Assembly (NCBI GenBank): GCA_023511485.1
Contig: JAIMBH010000006.1
Span: 1-64,000, forward strand
Direction: 5' to 3'
Length of the DNA stretch: 64,000 nt
Source of the DNA: Bacillota bacterium
GTDB taxonomy: Bacteria > Actinomycetota > Aquicultoria > Aquicultorales > Aquicultoraceae
The position numbers and the translations under genes are program-made. Every line of letters begins with the position of its first letter. Positions within the stretch are counted from its first letter, which is position 1. Below, one piece after another: positions 54,446 to 63,471 of the stretch. Below the pieces are notes generated by a model. The model ran no database searches. It worked only from the letters and a program-made list of their open reading frames with translations, and was not told where the DNA came from.

Positions 54446-56725
54446 ATGGTGCGCTTAGCCCATGAAGAAAGGGCAGTAGAGATTCGCGTTACGGGCATTG
54501 TACAAGGTGTCGGCTTTCGTCCTCATGTTTATAAATCTGCCGTTTCCCTTGGGTTAAACGGTTGGGTGATAAACACTACGGCAGGTGTTACCATAAGGCT
54601 CGAAGGCGAAGCTAGAAAGGTAGCGCAATTTATTGATGATCTCCGTGAGTTTCCGCCACCACTGTCTCGCATCGAGAGACTATCGGTAAAAGATGTAGAG
54701 CTGGAGGGATTTAGCACATTTTTTATCCACGAGAGTCAAAGCGTCTCCGACACCGATGTATCCATCCCTCCCGATGTCGGAACCTGTCCGGATTGCCTGC
54801 GCGAGTTTTGGAATGCAAAAGACCGCCGGTACGGCTATCCATTCATTAATTGCGTCAATTGCGGACCGCGTTTTTCTATAACCCGCGCCGCACCATACGA
54901 CCGTAAAAATACGTCTATGCAGGCTTTTAAGATGTGTAAGGACTGCGCTGCCGAGTACAGAGATCCCACCGACCGTCGGTTCCATGCGGAGCCAAATGCC
55001 TGTCCGGCCTGCGGTCCGCAACTGATGCTAACATCTGCAGATGGAGCACCTATTAATGAAGATATCCGCGCTCTTTTAAAGATGGGATACATCTTAGCTA
55101 TCAAGGGAATTGGTGGGTATCACCTTGCCTGCAACGCGCACAATTCTCGCGCGGTGCGTCTACTTCGCGAGAGGAAGAGGCGTCATGCAAAGCCTTTTGC
55201 ACTGATGTGCCGAGATTTGGAGACTGTTCGTAGGTATTGCAGGCTATCAGCTCGCGAAGAAGAGGTTTTAACGTCTCCGGCGCGGCCAATTGTGCTTCTT
55301 GAGAGAAGACTCTCAAGCGAACTCTGCGAGGATATAGCCCCGGGTCTTGATACGCTTGGCGTAATGCTTCCGTACACCGCTCTTCACTACGGGCTTTTTG
55401 ATGAAGAGCTTTCTATACTGGTAATGACAAGCGCCAATATCAGCGGTGACCCACTCATCATAACCGAAGAAGATGCCTACGCGCACTTAAGCGACCTGGC
55501 GGATGCATTTGTCATACACAAGCGTGAGATAGTAAACAGGGCCGACGATTCGGTTGTCATGCTATTTGATAAAAATCCCTACTTAATACGGCGCTCGCGG
55601 GGGTATGTGCCCCAGGGTATACGGCTTCCCCTTACCGTGTCTGCAGTTTTTGCGGCAGGTGGCGACCTGAAAAGCGTGTTTGCCTACGCCCAAAAAGACA
55701 AGGCAATTTTAAGCCAGTACTTTGGGGACCTAGATAATCTTAAGAATCTTGACGCGTATAAAAAAGGTGCCCAGTTTTTTAGCGAGTTTTTAAAAATCAG
55801 GCCCGAGAAAGTTGTCTGCGACCTGCATCCCGACTATGTGAGTGCCAAGTTTGCCCAAGCATATGCCCAAGACCTTAATATGCCGCTTATAAAGGTGCAG
55901 CATCACAAGGCGCATTTTGCATCAGCCATGGCTGATAACAATTTAAACGAAAAGGTCTTAGGTATTGTCTGCGACGGCACGGGCTATGGAGAAGACGGCA
56001 CCGTTTGGGGCTTTGAGTTTTTCTACGGCGATTATTACGGTATTGAGAGGGTTGGCTCACTTATGCCTTTCATCCAGCCTCGGGGTGACGGTGTTATCAA
56101 GAACCCTCTTCAGATGGCCGCAGTTTTGCTTTTTGATATGTGGGAAGATAAAGACAAGGTTCTTGAAGTATTGCCAGACAGCGGTGGGCTTTTGCCCTTT
56201 GTCGAAGCTCAGATAAAAAGCGATTCTTTAGGTATAGCCTCATCAAGCTGCGGCAGGCTCTTTGATGCTGCTGCCGCACTATGCGGTTTTACAGGCAGAG
56301 TGACTTACGAGGGAGAAGCTGCCATGCGCATGGAAGCTATGGCACATAGAGCTTCTGAAGCCAAACCATACGGTTACGAGATAATAGAAGACAAGATGCT
56401 TTACTTATCTTGGAGCTTTGTAAGAGACATGGCTGAGGACAAACTAAGAGGTACCAACGCTGACATGCTTGCAGCGCGTTTTCACCAAACAATCGCAACA
56501 GCAATCTGCGATATGATAAAAAGACTTGCCGCCCGTTACAGGACAGACAAAGTAGTTTTTTCGGGAGGTACTTTTCAAAATCGCTTTATTGCAAGCAGAT
56601 TAGCCAAAGCTCTTCCCAGGTATAGCATAGAGCCCTACTTTCACCGTCAGGTACCAACGAACGATGGCGGAATAGCGCTGGGACAGCTTTTGTTAGCTGC
56701 TGGCGACAACAGTACAGGGCTTTAG
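54446..56725 (+). CDS. hypF: Hydrogenase maturation carbamoyltransferase HypF
   Basis: Makes the thiocarbamate that becomes the CN- ligands of the Ni-Fe centre. 759 residues. The N-terminal acylphosphatase-like domain (GIVQGVGFRPHVYK) is followed by two zinc-finger pairs (CPDCLREFW, CVNCGPRF, CKDCAAEY, CPACGP). The YrdC-like domain has KGIGGYHLACNA, and the Kae1-like C-terminal domain has the HHKAHFASAMADN and VFSGGTFQNR motifs. All domains are complete. The extreme C-terminus runs into a CAGGGCTTTAGCCCTG palindrome, so the last residues may come from an intergenic repeat. First of hypF-C-D-E. Confidence 0.97.
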   Translation: MVRLAHEERAVEIRVTGIVQGVGFRPHVYKSAVSLGLNGWVINTTAGVTIRLEGEARKVAQFIDDLREFPPPLSRIERLSVKDVELEGFSTFFIHESQSVSDTDVSIPPDVGTCPDCLREFWNAKDRRYGYPFINCVNCGPRFSITRAAPYDRKNTSMQAFKMCKDCAAEYRDPTDRRFHAEPNACPACGPQLMLTSADGAPINEDIRALLKMGYILAIKGIGGYHLACNAHNSRAVRLLRERKRRHAKPFALMCRDLETVRRYCRLSAREEEVLTSPARPIVLLERRLSSELCEDIAPGLDTLGVMLPYTALHYGLFDEELSILVMTSANISGDPLIITEEDAYAHLSDLADAFVIHKREIVNRADDSVVMLFDKNPYLIRRSRGYVPQGIRLPLTVSAVFAAGGDLKSVFAYAQKDKAILSQYFGDLDNLKNLDAYKKGAQFFSEFLKIRPEKVVCDLHPDYVSAKFAQAYAQDLNMPLIKVQHHKAHFASAMADNNLNEKVLGIVCDGTGYGEDGTVWGFEFFYGDYYGIERVGSLMPFIQPRGDGVIKNPLQMAAVLLFDMWEDKDKVLEVLPDSGGLLPFVEAQIKSDSLGIASSSCGRLFDAAAALCGFTGRVTYEGEAAMRMEAMAHRASEAKPYGYEIIEDKMLYLSWSFVRDMAEDKLRGTNADMLAARFHQTIATAICDMIKRLAARYRTDKVVFSGGTFQNRFIASRLAKALPRYSIEPYFHRQVPTNDGGIALGQLLLAAGDNSTGL

Positions 56726-56730
56726 CCCTG
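56715..56730. repeat. CAGGGCTTTAGCCCTG palindrome at the hypF end
   Basis: A near-perfect 16-bp palindrome overlaps the hypF stop codon. A similar sequence, GCAGGACTTTAGCCTGC, occurs at about 48584-48600 between other genes. Elements with a CTTTAGCC core are common intergenic repeats in bacteria. Confidence 0.45.
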
Positions 56731-56877
56731 TTTAGCAGTCGTAAGGTTGTAAAGGGCTGTACTACTTTTTGTTTGGTGCCTAAAGGGCAGCACTACGGCT
56801 TTTAATTTCTTGCCAGGTTGGGTATTAACATAGCGCAAGTGCATAACTTTCTAATTAAACCAGGAGGATTACAGCGC

Positions 56878-57108
56878 ATGTGTCTTGCCGTTCCATCAAA
56901 GATCGTCTCGATAGACGAGGGTGGTTTTACCGCCGATGTTGATGTCTTAGGAAACATAAAGAAGGTGGGTATTATCCTTGTTCCAAATGCAAGCGTTGGA
57001 AATTGGGTACTAGTTCATGCTGGGCAGGCGATTAGTGTAGTTTCAGAGGAAGAGGCAAGTGCTTCACTTGAGACGTGGGAGGAAGTACTCCGTGATTACG
57101 AAGCTTGA
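56878..57108 (+). CDS. hypC: Hydrogenase maturation chaperone HypC
   Basis: Small chaperone (76 residues) that carries the Fe(CN)2CO unit with HypD and docks on the large subunit. The start is fixed by the essential MCLAVP N-terminus, Cys2 being the ligand; AGGAGGA lies 9 nt upstream. VGIILVPNASVGNWVLVHAGQAI is the family core. Its 3' end overlaps hypD by 17 nt. Confidence 0.96.
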   Translation: MCLAVPSKIVSIDEGGFTADVDVLGNIKKVGIILVPNASVGNWVLVHAGQAISVVSEEEASASLETWEEVLRDYEA

Positions 57109-58183
57109 TAAGAAAAGATATTTCCAGCTACTAACAGAGAAATTGCATGAGGTCGCAGCCCGCCCAGTTAAGCTGATGGAGGTATGTGGCACGCACACGA
57201 TGGCGATAGGCAAAGCTGGCATTAGAGGTGTGCTACCGCAGCAGGTCGAGCTTATCTCCGGGCCTGGATGTCCGGTTTGCGTGACCGCCGATGCCGATAT
57301 CGATGCCTTTATGCAACTAGCAGAGGATAATAGGGTAACCATTGCAACATATGGCGATATGATGCGTGTACCCGGCACTAAAGGGAGTCTGGCCGAGCTC
57401 AAGGCAAGGGGCGCGGATATAAGATTAGTCTACTCGGCACTGGAGGCGCTGTCATTTGCAAGGGCCGAGCCATCCCGTGAGATAGTATTTCTTGGGGTTG
57501 GTTTTGAGACAACTGCACCTGCTACCGCACATGCCGTTAAAGTGGCGAAGCAGGAAGGCTTAGCAAACTTTAGCATCTACAACCTTCATAAGACAGTACC
57601 TGAAGCTTTAAGGGTTCTGGTCCAAGATAAAGCGACAAGCATCGATGGATTTATACTTCCCGGTCATGTAAGCGTTATTATCGGAGAGGCTCCATACCAG
57701 TTTCTCGCTGAGGAATTCGGAGCGGTGGGGGCTATCGCTGGGTTTGAGCCGCCCGAGATAATGGTTGCGGTATTAAAGCTTGTAAAAGATATAAACGCGG
57801 GCAAGCCGGTAATAACGAATCTTTACCGCAAAGTCGTGCGCTCGGAAGGCAATATAGTTGCACAGCGGTTGCTTGATGAGGTCTTCAAAAAGTCGAGTGC
57901 CGAATGGCGCGGCCTTGGGGTGATTCCTGGTAGCGGTCTTGCACTTAGAGAAGAGTTTGAGCAGTTTGATGCAGCCCGGAAATTTGCAGTTGAACGAAGA
58001 AGCGTAAAATTTCACTCAGGGTGCCGCTGCGGCGAGATCTTAAAAGGCGTCATCAAACCAAAGCAATGCGCTCTGTTTGGCAGGCGCTGTACTCCTGATA
58101 ATCCAGTAGGTCCATGTATGGTGTCAAGCGAAGGAACATGTGCAGCTTATTATCTCTACCATGGGGGCGAAGAAGTTGTCTGA
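57092..58183 (+). CDS. hypD: Hydrogenase maturation protein HypD
   Basis: A [4Fe-4S] protein that assembles Fe(CN)2CO with HypC and HypE. 363 residues from GTG 57092, which has GGGAGGAAG 6-9 nt upstream. MEVCGTHTMAIGKAGIRGVLP gives the conserved Cys, GPGCPVCVT the redox pair, GFETTAPATA the central motif, and the C-terminal Cys residues (GCRCGEILKG, CALFGRRCTP, EGTCAAYY) the cluster. Overlaps hypC and probably hypE. Confidence 0.96.
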   Translation: MITKLDKKRYFQLLTEKLHEVAARPVKLMEVCGTHTMAIGKAGIRGVLPQQVELISGPGCPVCVTADADIDAFMQLAEDNRVTIATYGDMMRVPGTKGSLAELKARGADIRLVYSALEALSFARAEPSREIVFLGVGFETTAPATAHAVKVAKQEGLANFSIYNLHKTVPEALRVLVQDKATSIDGFILPGHVSVIIGEAPYQFLAEEFGAVGAIAGFEPPEIMVAVLKLVKDINAGKPVITNLYRKVVRSEGNIVAQRLLDEVFKKSSAEWRGLGVIPGSGLALREEFEQFDAARKFAVERRSVKFHSGCRCGEILKGVIKPKQCALFGRRCTPDNPVGPCMVSSEGTCAAYYLYHGGEEVV

Positions 58184-59174
58184 AAAGGTACGTTTAGCTC
58201 ATGGCAGTGGCGGTGAGATGACTGCGCGGCTTATCGAAGAAGTCTTTTATACTTATCTAGGCGGTGATCTAAAGAGTGCAAATGACTCGGCCATTTTAGA
58301 GCTCGGCGGCAGGGCCGCATTTACCACCGATTCATTTGTTATTAGTCCGCTCTTCTTTCCGGGAGGTGACATCGGAAAACTTGCCTTTTGTGGAACGGTA
58401 AATGACCTTGCTGCTGCTGGAGCCAAACCGGTTGCTCTATCCGCCTCGTTTATAATCGAAGAAGGGATGGATATTGCAGAGCTTAAGCTTATTGTAATGA
58501 GTATGGGTGAGATAGCTCGCCAGACCGGCATACCCGTAGTTGCTGGAGATACAAAAGTCGTCGATAGCGGGAGCGCGGACAAGCTATTCATTACCACATC
58601 CGGTATTGGAATAATCCCCGAGGGAGTTGACTATCACCCGCGCTATATCCAGCAAGGTGATAAGATAATTATAAGCGGCACCGTAGGTGATCATGGCTAT
58701 TGCATTACCACTATTCGTGAGGGTATTGATATCCAAAGCTCTGTTATGAGTGACTGCCAGCCACTGCACGGGCTTGTTTCGTTGCTGACTCACTTTGCAC
58801 GAGATGTGCGTGCGGTGCGCGATGCTACACGCGGGGGGCTAGGGACGGTCCTTAACGAGTGGGCTCAGCAAAGCAACCGGGGCATCCTTGTTTTTGAGAA
58901 TTTAATACCGGTAAAAGATGAGGTAAAAGGCGGATGTTCGCTTCTTGGCATTGAGCCCATATATCTTGCTAACGAAGGCAAGATGGTCTTCGCTGTTGCA
59001 CCTGAGATAGCCGGCCAAGTCATAGATATTTTAAGAAACCATCCCGCTGGAAGCGATGCCGCCATCATAGGTGAAGTTACTGCCGGAAATCCACAGGTAA
59101 TAATGGAAACTGAGTGGGGGACAAAAAGAATAGTGCCTGTACCTCGTGGCGAGATACTGCCAAGAATCTGTTAG
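58161..59174 (+). CDS. hypE: Hydrogenase maturation protein HypE
   Basis: Dehydrates the carbamoyl group on its C-terminal cysteine to cyanide for HypCD. About 337 residues. It is a PurM/SelD-like ATP-binding protein with LAHGSGGEMTARLI, NDSAILELGGRAAFTTDSF, ATRGGLGTVLNEWA and the essential C-terminal PRIC. It is not selenophosphate synthetase despite the shared fold. The start is uncertain: ATG 58161 lacks an RBS, and TTG 58176 overlapping the hypD stop is an alternative. hypA and hypB are not in this window. Confidence 0.95.
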   Translation: MGAKKLSEKVRLAHGSGGEMTARLIEEVFYTYLGGDLKSANDSAILELGGRAAFTTDSFVISPLFFPGGDIGKLAFCGTVNDLAAAGAKPVALSASFIIEEGMDIAELKLIVMSMGEIARQTGIPVVAGDTKVVDSGSADKLFITTSGIGIIPEGVDYHPRYIQQGDKIIISGTVGDHGYCITTIREGIDIQSSVMSDCQPLHGLVSLLTHFARDVRAVRDATRGGLGTVLNEWAQQSNRGILVFENLIPVKDEVKGGCSLLGIEPIYLANEGKMVFAVAPEIAGQVIDILRNHPAGSDAAIIGEVTAGNPQVIMETEWGTKRIVPVPRGEILPRIC

Positions 59175-59269
59175 GTTTAAAGACCATGTTGATAACAATC
59201 CACTCCTTGCCCACCTATTAGCCCAAAGAGGTGATGGCGCAATAAAGAGGTAATAGCGTAATCTTGGTT

Positions 59270-59287
59270 TTGAGAATTATTTCTCAA
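59270..59287. promoter_or_regulatory. Rex-like palindrome upstream of the hydrogenase operon
   Basis: TTGAGAA-TTAT-TTCTCAA is a perfect inverted repeat with 7-4-7 geometry. The redox repressor Rex binds TTGTGAA-N4-TTCACAA, which has the same geometry and differs at one base per arm. It lies 138 nt before hysB, in the only sizeable gap of the hyp-hydrogenase cluster, so a redox-responsive operator is plausible. Confidence 0.5.
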
Positions 59288-59424
59288 TGTTTTGGGTAAA
59301 TAACTTATTGATTAGTTAACTGAGTCAGAAAGGCGGTGGGGGTATAGGAAAAGCTTCGTTTTTCTCCAGACATGTCCTTTTGTAAAGCAAGACCATGGTG
59401 CATAAGGGGAGGTGTAGATGGTTT

Positions 59425-60510
59425 ATGCTTGAGCTAAGTGAGATCTTTGGAAAAAAGTTCAGCCGAAGGGATTTTCTAAAGTATAGCTCGACCATAGCTG
59501 TGTTATTAGGGCTGTCGGAAGCTTATGTACCGCGAATTGCCGATGCTTTAGAAACAATCACATCAAAGAAGCAGCCGGTGATTTGGCTAAACGGTTCAGG
59601 TTGCACCGGTTGCACAGTATCCTTCGCTAATAGCCGCTACCCCACGGTTTCTGAACTTGTTCTCGACACAATCTCGGTTAAATACAACGAAACACTTATG
59701 GCTGCAAGCGGGGAGGTAGCTGAGAAAGCCTTGGAAGATGCTGTTAACCAATTCAAAGGCAAGTATATCATGGTAGTAGAGGGGGCTATTCCCACGAAAG
59801 AAAACGGCATCTACTGCAAGAGCGGAGGAAAGACTTTCCTGGAAACAGTGAAGATGGTTGCCAAGGGTGCGGCATACAATGTGGCCGTGGGGACTTGTGC
59901 ATCTTTTGGTGGGATACCTGCAGCCCAGCCGAATCCCACTGGTTGTAAGGGACTAAAAGATGTTATCGGGGGTACGGTACTTAACATTCCTGGTTGCCCA
60001 CCGCATCCAGACTGGGTAGTAGGTTCTCTAGTTAATATCCTAATGTTCGGTAAAGTTCCTGCTTTAGATGAGCATGGCCGACCGGAGATGTTTTATGGGA
60101 AAGTCATCCATGAAAATTGCCCGCGCCGCGGAGCGTACGAGCAGGGCAGCTTCGTCAAGAACTTCGGAGTTGCGCTTACTAATATTGAGGGCTGTATGGG
60201 AGCCAAGGGGTGTCGTGGCCCAATCGCTCACGCCGACTGTCCGCAACGTCTGTGGAACAGCGGCGTGAATTTTTGTATTGGGGCCAGTGCTCCCTGTGCT
60301 GGATGTACAGAACCCGATTTCCCCAGAATGTTACTCTTTGAACCTATTCCAGAGGTGACTAAACAGATTGAAGCAGGCAAAGAGGGAGCCGTCGGTACTT
60401 TTGGAGCCAGCCTTGGCGGAGCGGTAGCCGGAGCAGCTGTAGCTGCCGGAGCCATGTATCTGGCCCGCGAGAAGAACAGGCAAAGCTCAGAAGGCAAAAA
60501 GGAGGTGTAG
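59425..60510 (+). CDS. hysB: [NiFeSe] hydrogenase small subunit (Tat-exported, membrane-tailed)
   Basis: The electron-transfer subunit with three iron-sulfur clusters, 361 residues. A twin-arginine signal KKFSRRDFLKYSS lies near residues 10-22. Cluster Cys are in NGSGCTGCTVSF, VGTCASFGGIP and IPGCPPHPDW (proximal), and in the C-terminal HENCPRRGAYEQG, IEGCMGAKGCRGP, NFCIGASAPCAGC region. The C-terminal segment ASLGGAVAGAAVAAGAMYLA is a Gly/Ala-rich membrane helix, as in HybO/HydA-type small subunits that dock to a membrane subunit. ATG 59425 is chosen to give a normal Tat signal; GGGGAGG lies 13 nt before. Followed by the large subunit after 3 nt. Confidence 0.94.
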   Translation: MLELSEIFGKKFSRRDFLKYSSTIAVLLGLSEAYVPRIADALETITSKKQPVIWLNGSGCTGCTVSFANSRYPTVSELVLDTISVKYNETLMAASGEVAEKALEDAVNQFKGKYIMVVEGAIPTKENGIYCKSGGKTFLETVKMVAKGAAYNVAVGTCASFGGIPAAQPNPTGCKGLKDVIGGTVLNIPGCPPHPDWVVGSLVNILMFGKVPALDEHGRPEMFYGKVIHENCPRRGAYEQGSFVKNFGVALTNIEGCMGAKGCRGPIAHADCPQRLWNSGVNFCIGASAPCAGCTEPDFPRMLLFEPIPEVTKQIEAGKEGAVGTFGASLGGAVAGAAVAAGAMYLAREKNRQSSEGKKEV

Positions 60511-60513
60511 TAA

Positions 60514-62061
60514 ATGGCGCAGAAAGTCGTTATTGACCCTATTAATAGAATAGAGGGGCATTTAAGCATCGAAGTAGATATCGACGGCGGGAAGGTAGTC
60601 GATGCCCGTGCATCAGGAACAATGTGGCGCGGCTTTGAGGTTATCTTAAGGGGAAGAGACCCGAGGGATGCCGCGGTTATTACCCAGCGTATCTGTGGTG
60701 TTTGTCCGGCAGAGCATGCGCATGCATCAACACAGAATCTTGATGCCGCATTTGGAGCGGAGGTGCCGGATAACGGGCGTATCATCCGCAACCTGGTGTG
60801 TGGTGCAAACTTTATCGCGTCCCACATTCTCCATTTCTATCACCTGTCTGCGCTCGATTATCTGGACATAATGGCCGTAGCCAGCTACACCGGAAATGAT
60901 CCAGCTTTGCTGCAGCTCAAAGACAAAATTGTTGCACTTGTAAAAGCAGGCGATACCTCACCGCTAACACCACGATACGAGCCTGACGAATTTAGCGTGA
61001 ACGATCCGGAGATAGTGACATCGGCCGTACACCATTACTTACAGGCCCTGGATATGCGTAGAAAAGCGCAAGAGATGCTGGCTATCTTCGGGGGCAAAAT
61101 GCCGCATCACGTGTCTTTTGTTGCGGGCGGGGTAACCGTTCAGCCAACTGCAGATAGCATCGCGGCATTTCGCAGCCGATTGTTAGAGTTGATCGACTTT
61201 ATTAACAATGTTTACCTCCAGGATGTCCTGACTCTGGGTACAGGACCGCTAAAGCCGATACACGACGCAAAGATAGGTTTCGGTCCTGGTAACTTCCTTG
61301 CGTTTGGCATGTTTGACCTTGGAAAGTCGGGAGATTACAAAAACCGGTTCCTTAAATCAGGGGCGATATTTGGTGGCAACATCAGTAAGGTAAACCCGCT
61401 TGACCCATCTAAAATCGAAGAGCAGGTAAAGTATTCCTGGTATGACGATAGCAACACCGGTAAGCATCCAAGTGAGGTTCAGACAAATCCAAGCCCAAAC
61501 AAAGAAGGTGCCTACTCGTGGGTTAAGGCCATGAGATATGATGGAAAACCAATGGAAGTAGGACCTTTGGCCAGGATGTTGGTAACTCAGGATAAGGGAT
61601 TTATGGATTTGGTATCCAAAATAGGGGCCTGGCCGTCGGCAGTGGCCCGCCACGCGGCACGTGCCTACGAGTGCAAGATGGTAGCAGAGGGCATGATGAG
61701 CTGGCTTGAACAATTGAAACCGGGCCAACCGGTATGCGATGAAAAGCCTGTTCCCCAGTCAGGCGAAGGCATGGGTTTAGTTGAGGCGGCTAGAGGTGTA
61801 CTGGGTCACTTTATGGAAATTGAAAACGGCAAGATCAAGCGTTACCAGTGCACACCGCCAACCAACTGGAATGCGGCGCCAATGGATGATAAGGGTGTAA
61901 AAGGTCCGATTGAGCAGGCCCTAATTGGAACGCCTGTGCCTGATCCAAAGAACCCTCTCAACGTTGTAAGGGTTGTCCGATCATATGACCCGTGAATGGG
62001 CTGTGCGATACATCTGATTCGGTCTGAATCAGACGAAGTCATGAAGTTCAGGGTCATATAG
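60514..62061 (+). CDS. hysA: [NiFeSe] hydrogenase large subunit (TGA at 61993 read as Sec)
   Basis: The catalytic Ni-Fe subunit. The first motif RICGVCPAEHAHAS holds Cys61 and Cys64. The frame then reaches SYDP-(TGA 61993-61995)-MGCAIH, exactly the DPUxxCxxH motif of [NiFeSe] hydrogenases, and goes on in the same frame to TAG at 62059, giving 515 residues. Sec494 and Cys497 complete the Ni site. The tail after His500 (15 residues, LIRSESDEVMKFRVI) is the expected peptide removed by the maturation protease encoded next. Stopping at TGA would delete two of four nickel ligands. [NiFeSe] enzymes are noted for fast H2 turnover and recovery from oxygen. Exported with HysB by hitchhiking on its Tat signal. 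Confidence 0.95.
61993..62033 (+). promoter_or_regulatory. UGA-Sec codon and SECIS hairpin in hysA
   Basis: After TGA 61993-61995, bases 62013-62020 (TCTGATTC) pair with 62026-62033 (GAATCAGA): a perfect 8-bp stem with the 5-nt loop GGTCT. The loop starts 25 nt after the TGA, and its first two bases are G. This fits the bacterial SECIS pattern and parallels the hairpin in the SQR gene. Confidence 0.88.
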
Positions 62062-62089
62062 AATTTGCGGGTAAAAGATAAGGTGGGTT

Positions 62090-62602
62090 ATGGCTGATAA
62101 TGGAAGGAATGAAGTTCTAGTTCTAGGCGTTGGCAATATTTTGCTTAAAGACGAGGGCATTGGAGTGCATGTGGTAAAAGCCATGCAGGACGTGCAATTG
62201 CCCGATAGCGTTACGCTGTTTGATGGAGGAGCTGGAGGGATTGACCTTCTTGAGCAAATAGAAAGGGCCGACCGCCTCATCATAATCGACGCCATCGATG
62301 CTGGAGACGAGCCGGGTACCGTATTTCGGTTTAAACCCGATGAAGTCAAAGCGTTATTGGATGAGCATAAAACATCTCTACATCAAGTCGATCTCTACGA
62401 CACGTTGAAACTTGCCAAATTCATCGGTTGCTATCCAGAAACGGTTATTATTGGAATACAGCCAAAAGAGATCGCCTGGGGAACTGAACCAACTCCTGAC
62501 ATATCTGCTCAGATACCTCGAGTAATCGACCTTGTAACCCGTGAAATACTAGCCATAAAGGGTGAACCTTACTGTGGAGGGAGTGATAAGCAATGGGTAT
62601 AA
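62090..62602 (+). CDS. hysD: Hydrogenase maturation protease
   Basis: Nickel-checking endopeptidase of the HybD/HoxM/HyaD family, 170 residues. It cuts the large subunit after the His of DPUxxCxxH. VLGVGNILLKDEGIGVHVV opens it. The metal-ligand trio by analogy with HybD is Glu22, Asp67 and His98, all present. AAGGTGGG precedes the ATG. It starts 28 nt after hysA and overlaps the next gene by 10 nt. Confidence 0.95.
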   Translation: MADNGRNEVLVLGVGNILLKDEGIGVHVVKAMQDVQLPDSVTLFDGGAGGIDLLEQIERADRLIIIDAIDAGDEPGTVFRFKPDEVKALLDEHKTSLHQVDLYDTLKLAKFIGCYPETVIIGIQPKEIAWGTEPTPDISAQIPRVIDLVTREILAIKGEPYCGGSDKQWV

Positions 62603-63465
62603 GCCGGAGAGACTTCATTAAAATTTCCGGTTTAACGGCTGCCGGTATTGCGGCGGGCGGTTTAAATGCAAGCACTCCTGCCCTGGCAGAAACAAGGGGG
62701 ATTTCGGGCGTCGCAGAAAAAGCTCTGCTTAACGATCCCTCGAAATGTATCGGTTGTTTAAGCTGTGCAATTGCCTGCAAGAAATCCAACGGTTTGCCAA
62801 ATGTTTATAAGTATTCATCATTTACCGACGGCAGTACTTGGACCACCGTCAAACTCAAGAACAGCAGCTTGCAGGGGCAACCAGCTAAATACAACCTAAA
62901 AGTTCAGTGCATGCATTGCAGCAAACCAAGTTGCGCCGCCGTATGTCCGACAGGAGCTATCTATAGGCGAGACGATGGAATTGTCGTTATCGATCAGGAA
63001 ACATGCGTTGGATGCAAGTATTGCGTTCAGGCGTGCCCTTTCAATGTGCCGGGGGTAAGTTCTCAAACAGGCACATCGCGAAAGTGTACGCTTTGTGAAA
63101 ATCGTTTAAGGGAAGGAAAAATCACTGCTTGCGCAGAAGCCTGCCCATTAGGAGCGATACAGTTTGGTGACCGCGAGGTCCTGCTAACCAAAGCGGAGGC
63201 ACGCGTAAATGAGTTAAAGTCAAGCGGTTATACAAACGCGGCTGTGTTTGGCAAGCATGAACTGGGCGGTCTAAAAGTTCTCTACATTTTGCCCGACACT
63301 CCAGAGACCGTTGGGTTGCCGGCAAATCCCAGACTGGCTACCAGCGATTCGCTTTTGAAGTGGGCCGCAGGATTGGCGATGGCCGGTTATTTGGCTGCGT
63401 TTCCGCTGAGAAAGTTATTCCAAGATGAAGGTGACAAGACCGAAAACGCCATGAGGAAGGGGTGA
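62593..63465 (+). CDS. HybA-like Tat-exported ferredoxin subunit of the hydrogenase
   Basis: 290 residues. The Tat signal MGISRRDFIKISG is at the N-terminus. Four cysteine groups follow (CIGCLSCAIACKK, CMHCSKPSCAAVCP, CVGCKYCVQACP, CTLCENRLREGKITACAEACP), enough for four [4Fe-4S] clusters. A single hydrophobic helix near the C-terminus (LLKWAAGLAMAGYLAAFPL) anchors it in the membrane. It probably passes electrons between HysB and the membrane protein encoded next. GGAGGGAG precedes the ATG. Confidence 0.93.
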   Translation: MGISRRDFIKISGLTAAGIAAGGLNASTPALAETRGISGVAEKALLNDPSKCIGCLSCAIACKKSNGLPNVYKYSSFTDGSTWTTVKLKNSSLQGQPAKYNLKVQCMHCSKPSCAAVCPTGAIYRRDDGIVVIDQETCVGCKYCVQACPFNVPGVSSQTGTSRKCTLCENRLREGKITACAEACPLGAIQFGDREVLLTKAEARVNELKSSGYTNAAVFGKHELGGLKVLYILPDTPETVGLPANPRLATSDSLLKWAAGLAMAGYLAAFPLRKLFQDEGDKTENAMRKG

Positions 63466-63471
63466 GGTAAA

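Noticed and set aside
58161-59174. Selenophosphate synthetase (selD)
   Set aside because: The protein shares the PurM-like fold, but ends in PRIC and lies with hypCD, identifying HypE. No selA, selB, selD or tRNA-Sec was found in this window.
15208-61995. Genome-wide recoding of TGA (for example to Trp or Gly)
   Set aside because: Several genes here end normally at TGA (hisD, hisH, trpD, accD, hypD and the HybA-like gene) and tryptophan is TGG throughout, so TGA is an ordinary stop except at the two Sec sites.
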